A stretch of DNA of 34,158 nucleotides from JANDLT01 sp041743485. Its GTDB lineage: Bacteria; Acidobacteriota; Blastocatellia; Pyrinomonadales; Pyrinomonadaceae. The notes beneath the pieces were generated by a model. The model was not told where the DNA came from, did no database searches, and saw only the letters and a list, made by a program, of their open reading frames with translations. The stretch lies in assembly GCA_041743485.1 (NCBI GenBank), contig JBGTMR010000137.1, positions 1 to 34,158 on the forward strand, in the 5' to 3' direction. A program made the translations under genes and the position numbers. Positions 8,439 through 16,335 of the stretch are shown here, one piece after another; the stretch's first letter is position 1; each line of letters begins with the position of its first letter.

Positions 8439-8897
8439 ATGACGAACGAAGAAATCGCCAATCGCTTCCAGCGTTTAAGTCAACTGATGACCATTCGCGG
8501 CGAAGACCATTTTCGCACGCGCTCTTATCGAAATGCGGCGGACGCGATACGTGATTGGGGCGCGCCTTTGTCGCAAATCGCGGAGCGTGACGGCGCGCGA
8601 GGCTTGCAGGAAATTCCCGGCGTCGGCAAAGCGATTAGCGGAAAGATTATTGAACTGCTTGGGCGCGGGACGTTCGAGGCTTGGGAACGCATCATCGCGG
8701 AGACGCCGGAAACGGTGCTTGAGATTTTGCGAGTGGACGGCGTGAACATCAAAATCGCGGGCGACCTTTACACGCGCTTTCGTGTCGCATCAATCGCGGA
8801 TTTGAAATCTTTCGTCGAAGGCGGCGGACTCGAAATGATTGACGGCGTGGGCGAAAAAACGATGGTGCGTATCAAGCGCGATGTCACCCGTTTATAA
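8439..8897 (+). CDS. stand-alone helix-hairpin-helix protein resembling the PolX N-terminus
   Basis: A 152-residue protein that matches the first part of bacterial DNA polymerase X: TNEEIANRFQRLSQLMTIRG followed by FRTRSYRNAADAI is the PolX 8-kDa-like domain. Next come a first helix-hairpin-helix (LQEIPGVGKAISGKI), a central segment (ETVLEILRVDGVNIKIAGDLY) and a second HhH (LEMIDGVGEKTMVRIKR). The polymerase and PHP domains that normally follow are absent; the gene ends in a normal stop 17 bases before the convergent phosphatase gene, and no downstream remnant is visible. It probably binds gapped or nicked DNA. It may be a regulator of repair or simply a preserved domain. Two adjacent ATGs (8436, 8439) are possible starts, both inside a repeat and without a Shine-Dalgarno sequence. 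Confidence 0.8.
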   Translation: MTNEEIANRFQRLSQLMTIRGEDHFRTRSYRNAADAIRDWGAPLSQIAERDGARGLQEIPGVGKAISGKIIELLGRGTFEAWERIIAETPETVLEILRVDGVNIKIAGDLYTRFRVASIADLKSFVEGGGLEMIDGVGEKTMVRIKRDVTRL

Positions 8898-8914
8898 ATC
8901 CATCGAAATTCAGA

Positions 8915-10762
8915 CTAAACATTTCGCTTGACGATGATGAGTGTTACATCGTCTGCGGTGCGTGTGCCGCCCGCGAATTTGGTGAGGGCGGATTCGATGC
9001 GGTCGCGGAGGGCGGCGGCGGTTAAATCCATGTTGGCGATGATGGTTTCGCGGAGGCGTTCGATGCCGAACTCCGTGCCTTCGGAGTTCGCGGTTTCACT
9101 CACGCCGTCGGAGTAAATCACGAGTATATCGCCCGCATCGAGGCGCGTGGTGTGTTCTTCGTATTGGGCGTCGGACGAGATGCCGAGCGGAATGCCGCCC
9201 GCGTCGAGTTGTTCGTGCGCTTTGGGTTCGCCTTCGTGTGCGGGACGGCGGACGATGAGCGGCGGATTGTGTCCGGCGTTGAGGTACGCGAGTGTGCCGC
9301 TTTCGGCGTCGAGTTCGGAATAGAACAGGGTGACGAAACGGTTGGATGGAATGTTTTCGGCTAAGTATAAATTGACCGCGCTGATGGTTTGCGTCAGTGA
9401 TGTTTGCACGCAGGCTTGGGCATGAATCGCGGCGTGCAAAGAAGACATCAGAAGGGCGGCGGCAGTTCCTTTGCCGGACACGTCGCCAAGCGTGATGATG
9501 AGTTTGTCGTCGGGGCGGCGTATGAAGTCGTAATAATCGCCGCCGATTTCATAACACGAAAAGCTGATGCCGATAAGGTCGTAGCCTTCGACTTGTGGAG
9601 GCGTCGCGGGTTGGAAGCGTTGTTGGATTTCGCGCGCAAGGTAAATCTCACGCTCCAACCGTTCACGGTCTAATTGTTCTTCGAGCAAGCGCGCATTCTC
9701 AACTCGAATCGCGGCGACGGACGCGAGGGTTTTAAGAACTTCCAGATGTTCTTCGGTAAAGTTGGTGGTCGCAATCGGTGAGTCGGCATAGACGATGCCG
9801 AGAACGATGTTTCCGGCTTGCAGCGGAACGGCGATGACCGAGCGTATGCCTTCGATGGAGACGGTGCTGTTCATAAAGCGCGGGTCGTGCTGCGCGTCGC
9901 TGGTTAAGACGGAACGCCCGCGCGTCACGGTTTCATCCAAAATCGCGCGGCTGACTTTAATCGGCGTTGACGGCGGTTCGACTGTTCCCTGCGTCGTGTT
10001 GCGTTGCGCGGCGGCGCGGACTTCGAGGCTGTCATGCGTCACGCTTCGTGGCTTCTCATCGCGGGTAGTGTTGCCGGTAGTATCGTGTTTGCGACGCAAC
10101 ATAATCATGCAGCGTTCGGCGGGTACGGCATCGAAAACGAGGGCGACGATTTGCCGCAAAGTTTCATCGAGCGTCGCGGACGCGAGCAGTGTGACGCCGA
10201 CTTTACTGATAAGGGCGAGCAGATCGCTTTTCTCGCGTCCCGATGTGGCGAGTTGTTCGGCGTTCGATTCGGCATTCGATGCAATCTGTTTTTTAGCGGC
10301 GGCGGCAACGCTGCCACTCTCACGCCCTGATGGTTGGGAACGGCGGGCGTTTTCAATCGCTTTGAGCAGACCGGAAGTCGTGTTGCCGCCCGGCGCGACG
10401 GATGACCCGGCATCGGCGGCAACACCGATGCCGGTCAATGACTTGTTTGGCGAAGTGATGGCGACAACCGAATCATCGGCGAGAAATTCAATCTCCGTTT
10501 CACCGACGCGCAAGGTTGCATTCGGCGCGAGCGGTTGCGTATCGCTGATTTGACGACTTTCGTAAAACGTCCCGTTCGCCGAACCCAAATCCTGAAGCAC
10601 ATAACGGTCACCTTCAAAACGGACTTCGGCGTGAACGCGCGATGCGAACGGGTCGGGCAGACACACATCGTTGCGTGCCGAACGCCCGATGGTGATTCGC
10701 AGTTGCCTGAGCGGAAAAACTTCGGGTTTATAACCGGGATGTTTAATGATGAGTGAAGGCAT
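8915..10762 (-). CDS. FHA-GAF-SpoIIE serine phosphatase
   Basis: Cytoplasmic signalling protein of 615 residues. An N-terminal FHA domain (about 20-95; IGRSARNDV, SRVHAEV, GSANGTF) should bind phosphothreonine. A GAF domain follows (about 180-345, ending near LASVAAIRVENARLLEEQ), then a linker helix (EREIYLAREIQQRF) and a PP2C/SpoIIE (RsbU-type) phosphatase domain to the end. The phosphatase metal-binding elements are visible: GGDYYDF, LGDVSGKGTAAALLMS, and SDGVSE near the C-terminus. Such proteins dephosphorylate anti-sigma-factor antagonists or other phosphoproteins in response to a ligand sensed by GAF. A kinase with an FHA domain is encoded on the same strand about 3 kb upstream, which suggests opposing enzymes of one pathway. 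That link is inference. Confidence 0.92.
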   Translation of the reverse strand: MPSLIIKHPGYKPEVFPLRQLRITIGRSARNDVCLPDPFASRVHAEVRFEGDRYVLQDLGSANGTFYESRQISDTQPLAPNATLRVGETEIEFLADDSVVAITSPNKSLTGIGVAADAGSSVAPGGNTTSGLLKAIENARRSQPSGRESGSVAAAAKKQIASNAESNAEQLATSGREKSDLLALISKVGVTLLASATLDETLRQIVALVFDAVPAERCMIMLRRKHDTTGNTTRDEKPRSVTHDSLEVRAAAQRNTTQGTVEPPSTPIKVSRAILDETVTRGRSVLTSDAQHDPRFMNSTVSIEGIRSVIAVPLQAGNIVLGIVYADSPIATTNFTEEHLEVLKTLASVAAIRVENARLLEEQLDRERLEREIYLAREIQQRFQPATPPQVEGYDLIGISFSCYEIGGDYYDFIRRPDDKLIITLGDVSGKGTAAALLMSSLHAAIHAQACVQTSLTQTISAVNLYLAENIPSNRFVTLFYSELDAESGTLAYLNAGHNPPLIVRRPAHEGEPKAHEQLDAGGIPLGISSDAQYEEHTTRLDAGDILVIYSDGVSETANSEGTEFGIERLRETIIANMDLTAAALRDRIESALTKFAGGTRTADDVTLIIVKRNV

Positions 10763-10768
10763 AAAAAG

Positions 10769-10796
10769 CAGGAGTCAGAAGTCAGAAGTCAGAATG
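10769..10796. repeat. heptamer array (GTCAGAA type), left member
   Basis: About three copies of the 7-base unit GTCAGAA (core AGTCAGAAGTCAGAAGTCAG) between the phosphatase start and the four-helix-bundle gene. A partly complementary run (CTGACTCCTGACTTCTG) lies on the other side of that gene near 11265, so together they bracket it. Confidence 0.65.
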
Positions 10797-10847
10797 AGAG
10801 AAATATAAGCCGTGAGTCTGCCTCGAATGACAAGCATGTTCGTCAGT

Positions 10848-11207
10848 CTAAGTCAGAATGGAAGAGGTGTAAGCGGTGAGTAGTTTGCTGACCTCTTCAA
10901 TGCGTGACATTAAGGTGCGTGTGTCGGAATAGTTTAGGTCTTGGGACAAAATTAAATAATAGCGACATTCTTCGAGGGAGCCTTGGGCGATGTTCATGAA
11001 GCGGGCTTTGTCGTTCGCGCCGCGCTTGACGAAGCCTTCGGCGATGTTTGCCGGAATAGAAACGGCGGCGCGGCGAAGTTGAGAAGTCAATCCGAAAAGT
11101 TCGTGCTTGGGGAAAGCTTCCGTCATTTTATAAACATCAATGACAAACCCATGTGCCTTCTGCCACACGATTAAATCATGAAAACTCCGCGCCGGTATCC
11201 TATTCAT
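10848..11207 (-). CDS. four helix bundle protein (23S rRNA intervening-sequence protein family)
   Basis: A 119-residue protein of the four-helix-bundle family first noted in 23S rRNA intervening sequences and related to the Avd protein of diversity-generating retroelements. Typical features are SFHDLIVWQKAHGFVIDVY near the start, FPKHELFGLTSQLRRAAVSIPANIAEG in the middle, and the GSLEECRYYLILSQDL helix. The ATG at 11207 is preferred over that at 11222 because GGGAG lies just upstream of it. Members of this family are very common and probably form pentameric barrels; cellular roles are mostly unknown. No reverse transcriptase or variable repeat is nearby, so a retroelement role is unlikely. 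The gene lies between two related heptamer-repeat runs (10769-10796 and 11222-11281), which suggests it arrived as a small cassette. Confidence 0.88.
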   Translation of the reverse strand: MNRIPARSFHDLIVWQKAHGFVIDVYKMTEAFPKHELFGLTSQLRRAAVSIPANIAEGFVKRGANDKARFMNIAQGSLEECRYYLILSQDLNYSDTRTLMSRIEEVSKLLTAYTSSILT

Positions 11208-11221
11208 TCCGTCTCCCGACA

Positions 11222-11281
11222 TACTACCTTCTGCCTTCTGACATACTGCCTTCCTGCCTTCATTCTGACTCCTGACTTCTG
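11222..11281. repeat. degenerate heptamer-type array, right member
   Basis: A run of CTGCCTTCTGACATACTGCC-type and CTGACTCCTGACTTCTG units, the imperfect reverse complement of the GTCAGAA run at 10769-10796. It fills the spacer between the end of the TPR gene and the start of the four-helix-bundle gene. Confidence 0.55.
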
Positions 11282-11282
11282 G

Positions 11283-12758
11283 CTACTGGCTTCTGCGTTT
11301 ATCGTATTCCGCTGTCAGTTGTTCTTCGTAGCGGCGTGCTTGTTGGCTGAATTGAGTGTTGCGCGCGAGTTGAAAATGACGCAGGGCGGCGAGGAGTTCG
11401 GCGCGTGCGAGTTCCTTAGGGTCGCGTCCTTCGGCGAATGACAATCCTAGATAATAGTTCGCTTCCGGGATTTCAACCGCGACGGCGCGCAGTTCGGGAA
11501 GTGCCGATGTGCGGTCGCGTGTCCAGAGTTGAATCGCGCGCCGGAAGCGTTCGGCAGGCGGAAGCGATGCGGTTGACGGGGTTGATGCGTTCGGCGTCGG
11601 TGATGAACTCGGTGCGGCGTTTCCCGTGTTCGGGGTTGCGGTCGGCGAAGCGGTCGGTGCGGGTGACGATGCGTTAAGAAGCGCGAGACTATCAAGTTCG
11701 GTGAGTGTGCGACGGGCGAGGTCGCGTGTCGTGACGGTTTTCGAGAGGGCGAGTTGGGTCAAAAGCTTGCGTGCGTCTTCAAGTTGTCCGGCGGCACGGT
11801 AGGCTTCGGCGGCGCGCAGACGCAAATTGTCATCAATCGTGTTTTTCGCGGCGGGCAGGGCAAGCAGAGCGCGGTAATTCGCGGCGGCTTCGGAAAACAT
11901 GGCGGCGGCAAAGTTCGCGGCGGCGAGACGTTGGAGCGGTAGCGCGAGCGTCGGAGCGTTTTGCACGGATTCGGTATAGGCGGTGATGGCTTCGGGGCGA
12001 TTGCCTGTGATTTCGAGGGCTTCGCCGAGTTGCAAATAAGCTTGACTGTTTTTCGGGTCGGAAGCGATGACGAGGCGCAACAACTCGATGGCGCGCGGAG
12101 CATCGCCGCGTGCGAGCAAATCGGTGGCGGCTTCGAGTTGCGCGGTCACGAGATTTTCGGCGGGTGCATCTTTCGGATTAACAGCGGTGGGCGTGAAGGT
12201 ATCGGTCGCAGTGGGCAGCGTGGTCGCATCGTCACCGAAATTTTCTTCTTGCACACGCAGAGCCAACCATACGCCGAAGCTTACCGCGAGGATGATACCA
12301 ACGAAATACAGAAGATAAGTTTTGGCTTTCGATGTGGGCGGCGGAACGAAAGGACGCGGCGGCATCGCGCGGCGCGAATCGAGAGCTTCAACGGGCGAGT
12401 GTTGTGCGCGCGGCGGAATGGGAACGTGTATCGGGCGACGTGCTATGTGCGAAGCGTATGGCGCGGGCGGCGGCGCAGTCTGAACGCGCGTGATTTCATC
12501 GTCGCCGTTTGCCGTCAGACCAAGCGGGTCATCCTCGTTGATGGGCGCGTCAGTTGCCGGAGTCGCGTGCAAAAGAGTCGGGGCGGAATGAAGCGTCGGT
12601 TGATTGGCGTCGGGTTGGTTATGATCCGGTTGATTATTCGCTTGATTGGGTCGCGGCGAAGGTGATAAGCGCGGCAAGCGCGCTCCGCACACGCGGCAGA
12701 AATGCGCGTCCGCCGCGTTCGATGTCGCTTCACAACGAAGACAAATTACCGTCGTCAT
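11283..12758 (-). CDS. zinc-ribbon, single-TM, TPR-repeat protein
   Basis: Membrane-anchored protein of 491 residues. The N-terminus is a zinc ribbon (CLRC at 7-10, CRVC at 21-24). A long Pro/Asn/Gln-rich linker with NQPDHNQPDANQP repeats follows, then one transmembrane helix (about 147-167, YLLYFVGIILAVSFGVWLAL). After the membrane come TPR-like helices (from about 205; GDAPRAIELLRLVIASDPKN, then QAYLQLGEALEITGNRPEA), a Thr/Ser/Pro-rich stretch, and one more TPR pair at the C-terminus. The topology suggests a cytoplasmic ribbon and an extracytoplasmic TPR scaffold. Its ATG overlaps the stop of the RDD gene (ATGA), so it is the third gene of the kinase-RDD-TPR operon. I infer that it is a target or scaffold of the kinase; no catalytic motif is visible. 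Confidence 0.82.
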   Translation of the reverse strand: MTTVICLRCEATSNAADAHFCRVCGARLPRLSPSPRPNQANNQPDHNQPDANQPTLHSAPTLLHATPATDAPINEDDPLGLTANGDDEITRVQTAPPPAPYASHIARRPIHVPIPPRAQHSPVEALDSRRAMPPRPFVPPPTSKAKTYLLYFVGIILAVSFGVWLALRVQEENFGDDATTLPTATDTFTPTAVNPKDAPAENLVTAQLEAATDLLARGDAPRAIELLRLVIASDPKNSQAYLQLGEALEITGNRPEAITAYTESVQNAPTLALPLQRLAAANFAAAMFSEAAANYRALLALPAAKNTIDDNLRLRAAEAYRAAGQLEDARKLLTQLALSKTVTTRDLARRTLTELDSLALLNASSPAPTASPTATPNTGNAAPSSSPTPNASTPSTASLPPAERFRRAIQLWTRDRTSALPELRAVAVEIPEANYYLGLSFAEGRDPKELARAELLAALRHFQLARNTQFSQQARRYEEQLTAEYDKRRSQ

Positions 12759-13399
12759 CTTTGCGGCATTCTTCCTTGATTAGAAATCCGGCGACGCGGC
12801 GGGCAGGCGTCATAGCGCGTCTCTCCATCATCGCGGACGACGATGGTGTCGAATAGAAAATCGTGCAGGGCGCGCCCGTCGCGGTTAAAGACGGGAATGA
12901 GAAACCCTATACCGAGCGTGATGAGTGAGAGCGGATAGCCGATGAGGTGACGCATAAGGATGCGTGCGAAACTCACCGCGTCGCCGTTTGTGCGTTCGAT
13001 ACGCAAGCCCGTCGCCCACTTGCCGAACGTGCGATTGGACAAGCCCGCGAGAATCACAAAATTGAAAACGAGCATCGCGGCGGCGAAGAGTAAGCCGAAA
13101 CCTTCGATAACCGAATCGGTGCGCGCTCCGATTCCGGCGGCGGCGGTGCGCGAAAGCATCGTCGTGATAGCAAGGATTGCCGCCGCTAAAATGTAATCAA
13201 TCAATAACGCCGCGCACCGCCGGGCGAACGGCGCGACACGCGAGGAATCCGAAGCTTCGCGCGTGGTGAATTGTTGACGAACACCCGACGCGGAAGCGTT
13301 CGCGGTGATACGTCCGCGTGTGCGTTCGTCCGCGCGTGTGCCGGTCGCCGGAGAGATGCTCATGCGGGTTTTGGTTTCGTCCGTCATCGTCTTCATCAT
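12755..13399 (-). CDS. RDD family membrane protein
   Basis: A 214-residue integral membrane protein. After a 60-residue polar, Thr/Arg-rich leader comes the RDD domain: APFARRCAALLIDYILAAAI contains the Arg and Asp of the family name, followed by a second helix (FAAAMLVFNFVILAG), the SNRTFGKWATGLRIER loop typical of RDD proteins, and a third hydrophobic segment (LIGYPLSLITLGIGFLIPVF) ending in the DGRALHDFLFDTIVV signature. Function of RDD proteins is uncertain; transport or Na+/H+ exchange has been proposed for some. The gene overlaps the kinase stop by ATGA upstream and the TPR gene by ATGA downstream, so the three should be co-translated. The polar leader could be a kinase substrate; this is speculation. 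Confidence 0.9.
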   Translation of the reverse strand: MMKTMTDETKTRMSISPATGTRADERTRGRITANASASGVRQQFTTREASDSSRVAPFARRCAALLIDYILAAAILAITTMLSRTAAAGIGARTDSVIEGFGLLFAAAMLVFNFVILAGLSNRTFGKWATGLRIERTNGDAVSFARILMRHLIGYPLSLITLGIGFLIPVFNRDGRALHDFLFDTIVVRDDGETRYDACPPRRRISNQGRMPQR

Positions 13400-15111
13400 C
13401 CGACGATAAAATGCAGAGTGGTTTCACCGAGTCTCAAACGGTCGCCGCTCTCCAGCGGGCGTGGTTGACGCGGTGCGAGTTCGACGGCTTCGTTGATGAC
13501 CGTGCCGTTGACCGAGCCTAAATCTTCGACGAGAAACGTGCCGCCTTCGCGCCAGATGCGGGCGTGGCGGCGCGAGACTTTGGTGTTCGGGTCGAAGCGC
13601 GACAAATCAATTTCGGGGAAGATGTTCGACTCCGGGTCGTTACGTCCGACGAGACTAACATCTCTACGCAACTGAAACGCAGCATCGAGTTCGGTTGTTC
13701 CGGCGACGACGAGGCGGGCGGTCGCGCGTGCTTGGCGCAAGGTCGCGCTGGGTGTCGTTCCGGTGAGCGGTTGTTCGCGCCCGCAATGCGCGCAGAATGA
13801 ATCTTGCGAGTCAATCCGCCCGCCGCAGAAGCCGCAATACACGATTTCTTGCTGGATAGTTTCAAGCCCGCGCGTCGCAATCGTCACATTGCCGCCATCG
13901 GTTGGTATGCGATATGTCGCTTGCCCGTGATGCAAACGCTCGGTGTGGTGTGATAGAGCGTCGCGCATTTCGCGCGCCGAGTTGAAGCGGTCTTCAAGCT
14001 TATAAGCGACGGCGCGAATCAGTATCCGCTCCATTTCAACCGAGATGTTCGGGTTGATTTGGCGCGGGCGCGGGTTCTTATCGAAATCGAAAATCAGCAA
14101 AGGATTTTCCTGCGGATCGCTGCCGGTCAAGAGGTGAAACATCGTCGCGCCGAGCGAATACAAATCCGAGCGCGTTTCGACTTTGCCGCTGAATAGTTCG
14201 GGCGGAGCGTAGCCCATTGTGCCGACGGCGGTGACGCCTTTTTCGCGTCCCGTTTCAGTTTGCGTAACCCAGCGCGCGATGCCGAAATCAACCAGCATCA
14301 CGCGCCCGTTCGTGCCGTCAATCATCAGGTTCGCGGGCTTGAGGTCACGATAAATAATCGGCTTCTCTTGGTTGTGAAGAAAGTCTAAAACGTCCGCGAC
14401 TTGGCATCCCCATTCGGTCACGGTCTTTTCGTCCAATCGTCCGCGCGGGGCATTGCGAAGGCGCGTCAGAAAATCGCCGCCGGAAATATACTTCATCACG
14501 AGGTAGAAACGTCCGGCTTCGGCATCGTAAAAATAATCGTAAATCGTCGGGATAGAAGGATGTTCGAGCGATGCGAGCAGCATTGATTCACGGCGAAAAT
14601 CGCTGATTGATTTTTCTTGCGCTTCCTCATCGAGTTGCGCCTGAATCATCTCTTTGACGGCGCGCGGGGCGTCGCCCAGATTCTGGTCGCGCGCGAGATA
14701 AACCGCACCCATGCCGCCGCCGCCGATGCGTCTGGCGATTTCGTAACGTGCGTTAAGCAACGTGCCTGCTTCGAGCAGCTTTGCAGTCGCGCGCCTGTTG
14801 TCGGTCGCTAAATCCCCGGTTCGCACAAACTTGTCATCATCATCACTATCACCACGCACAGCGGTTTTCACCTGTGGCTTCAGTTCATCAACGGCGATAC
14901 GCGGGGCGACGACTGTTTCGTCCAAATCGGGGGCGGCAGATTCTTCGACTTGTTGTTCGGCTTGCAGCGCGACGGGTTGGGCAATCGCTCCGGCAGTTTG
15001 AACTTTCGTCGCTCCGCCGTTCGGCACATCGGTTTTTTGCGAAGTTCCGCAACGACCGCAATAACGGTCTTCCGCGTTGACTTCCACCTTACAATTGGGA
15101 CACACCGGCAT
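13396..15111 (-). CDS. Ser/Thr protein kinase with zinc ribbons and C-terminal FHA domain
   Basis: Cytoplasmic Hanks-type kinase of 571 residues. Domains in order: zinc ribbon (CPNC at 4-7, CGRC at 18-21), an acidic linker, the kinase domain from about 122, a second zinc ribbon (CGFC, CAHC), and an FHA domain (LVGRNDPES, KVSRRHARI, DLGSVNGTV) at the end. Catalytic elements are complete: glycine loop GGGGMGAVY (130-138), Lys153, YRDLKPAN (254-261, with Tyr instead of His in HRD), DFG (275-277), APPE. No transmembrane helix is seen. The open frame allows a GTG at 15123, but the ATG at 15111 puts the ribbon directly at the N-terminus as in its neighbours. It is the first gene of an operon with the RDD and TPR genes. 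The built-in FHA suggests binding of its own or partner phosphothreonines. Confidence 0.95.
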   Translation of the reverse strand: MPVCPNCKVEVNAEDRYCGRCGTSQKTDVPNGGATKVQTAGAIAQPVALQAEQQVEESAAPDLDETVVAPRIAVDELKPQVKTAVRGDSDDDDKFVRTGDLATDNRRATAKLLEAGTLLNARYEIARRIGGGGMGAVYLARDQNLGDAPRAVKEMIQAQLDEEAQEKSISDFRRESMLLASLEHPSIPTIYDYFYDAEAGRFYLVMKYISGGDFLTRLRNAPRGRLDEKTVTEWGCQVADVLDFLHNQEKPIIYRDLKPANLMIDGTNGRVMLVDFGIARWVTQTETGREKGVTAVGTMGYAPPELFSGKVETRSDLYSLGATMFHLLTGSDPQENPLLIFDFDKNPRPRQINPNISVEMERILIRAVAYKLEDRFNSAREMRDALSHHTERLHHGQATYRIPTDGGNVTIATRGLETIQQEIVYCGFCGGRIDSQDSFCAHCGREQPLTGTTPSATLRQARATARLVVAGTTELDAAFQLRRDVSLVGRNDPESNIFPEIDLSRFDPNTKVSRRHARIWREGGTFLVEDLGSVNGTVINEAVELAPRQPRPLESGDRLRLGETTLHFIVG

Positions 15112-15171
15112 AACTATTTTCACTCGTTACTAAACTGTAATTCGCTTACGGTTCTGTTGAGATTTCATCAC

Positions 15172-15331
15172 TTGCCACTAGCTTCAGCTAGTGGACAGCT
15201 TCAAACAAGGGGTGTGGCTTTAGCCAAACAACCGGCTTTAGCTAATGCAAATCAGAAGATTCTGTTGTCAGAAATTCGGCTAAAGCCGCTTGCTAAATTC
15301 ATTGTTGCCCACTAGCTGAAGCTAGTGGCAA
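15172..15331. repeat. MITE-like element with 23-base perfect terminal inverted repeats
   Basis: The ends at 15172-15194 and 15309-15331 are perfect reverse complements (23 bases, outermost TTGCCACTAGCTTC). Each end is itself a hairpin, with CCACTAGCT and AGCTAGTGG arms around two bases. Inside lie GGCTTTAGCC (15216-15225), CGGCTTTAGCTA (15233) and CGGCTAAAGCCG (15277-15288), which give further stems. There is no coding capacity. It fills most of the 15112-15358 spacer between the kinase gene and the upstream FHA gene, so it may have separated the kinase operon from its former promoter or now influence its transcription. Confidence 0.85.
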
Positions 15332-15358
15332 TTTACCAAAACCAAATATCAATAGAAC

Positions 15359-15925
15359 CTAAAGAAGATGCAGCCGCAGAAACATTTTCCCGACGATGAT
15401 TTCATCTTTATCGGCAAGGGGTTGCGATTGTCCGGGCAGCAAACGGCGTCCGCGATTAACGAACGTCCCGTTGGTCGAACCCAAATCTTCAATCGTATAA
15501 CCTTCAGCCGAACGCACGATGCGGGCGTGGCGGCGCGAGACTTTGGCTTCGCGGTCGTCCGCATCCAAATCAACATCGGGGAAGATGCCGCCGTCGGCGT
15601 CCCAGCGTCCGATGTGTGTTTCGTCTTCACGCAAGAAAAACTCTTTTCCGATTGATTCGCCGCGCGCGATGACGAGGCGGGCGTGCGGCAAACCCGACGA
15701 TTTACCCGCGCCCTTGTGAACGGCGGGGACAACCGCATCGTTAAGATTTCCGGTTGTGTGATGTGAGATTTGGGTCATTGGTATTTGCGCCGGAGTCGGG
15801 ATGTTGATTGCTTGAATTGTTTGTGATGCCGTATGTACATGACTCGATGACAATGCGCCGCCGCATTCATCGCAGTATTGAGCGTCGGCGGCGTTGGCAA
15901 TCCGGCATGTCGGACAGTGAATCAT
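15359..15925 (-). CDS. zinc-ribbon and FHA domain protein
   Basis: A 188-residue protein with an N-terminal zinc ribbon (CPTC at 4-7, CDEC at 18-21), a polar linker of about 70 residues rich in Thr, Gln and His, and a C-terminal FHA domain. The FHA domain shows the expected phosphothreonine-pocket elements: THIGRWDADGGIFPDVDLD, KVSRRHARI, EDLGSTNGTFVN and the last strand GKMFLRL. The FHA is close in style to the one at the C-terminus of the neighbouring kinase (both have FP-[DE]-[VI]-DL and KVSRRHARI), which suggests duplication within the locus. It is probably a phosphothreonine reader in the same pathway. It is transcribed in the same direction as the kinase, but the mobile-looking element in between argues against a tight operon. 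Confidence 0.9.
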   Translation of the reverse strand: MIHCPTCRIANAADAQYCDECGGALSSSHVHTASQTIQAINIPTPAQIPMTQISHHTTGNLNDAVVPAVHKGAGKSSGLPHARLVIARGESIGKEFFLREDETHIGRWDADGGIFPDVDLDADDREAKVSRRHARIVRSAEGYTIEDLGSTNGTFVNRGRRLLPGQSQPLADKDEIIVGKMFLRLHLL

Positions 15926-16116
15926 AAACGCTTCGCTCTCGCCGTAGAATCTTTTGGGGCGGATCTCGGATTAGAGTTCAAAGGCAGCCGCCGGGAAACG
16001 TCCGCGCATCCAAAAAACCAATGACTTAACAACGATAATCACAGTGCCTGTTCCGGCGACTTGGCAAGGCGAAGCGTATTGTAACTTGCCGCAAACGCCC
16101 GCGCCAACCTCGTCAT

Positions 16117-16167
16117 TTATACGCGCGATTATACGCGCGACCGCGACGGTATCAATTTTATACGCGC
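16117..16167. promoter_or_regulatory. tandem 12-base direct repeats, candidate operator
   Basis: TTATACGCGCGA occurs twice back to back (16117-16128 and 16129-16140), and a 10-base version (TTATACGCGC) recurs at 16158-16167. The repeats lie in the 410-base spacer 15926-16335 between the divergent FHA and export-adaptor genes, about 170-220 bases before the adaptor start. Perfect tandem sites in a divergent promoter region suggest a regulator-binding cluster. No promoter could be assigned confidently, and the rest of the spacer shows no gene or RNA structure I can support. Confidence 0.5.
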
Positions 16168-16335
16168 TCTCGCCTGATATTGGTAATAGTGTGTGAAACC
16201 CGTCGGGGGATTTCGACGTAAGAGTAACCGTCAAGATTCTAAGCGGTTTGCTCGAACATAAACTCAAAACTCACGCGCGAACCCGTGCCGCCGGTTTTCA
16301 AACTAATTTCATAAGTAAGGATTGCCTAAAACGCT

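Noticed and set aside
10848..11207. Avd protein of a diversity-generating retroelement
   Set aside because: The fold family is shared, but there is no reverse transcriptase, template repeat or C-type lectin-like target in the window.
15971..16267. Minus-strand open frame of 98 codons containing SPDGFHTLL, reminiscent of the RPDGYHEL motif at the start of IspE kinases
   Set aside because: Only this short word matches; the preceding AKINL element and the GHMP kinase loop are absent and the rest is not family-like. Probably chance in a promoter region.
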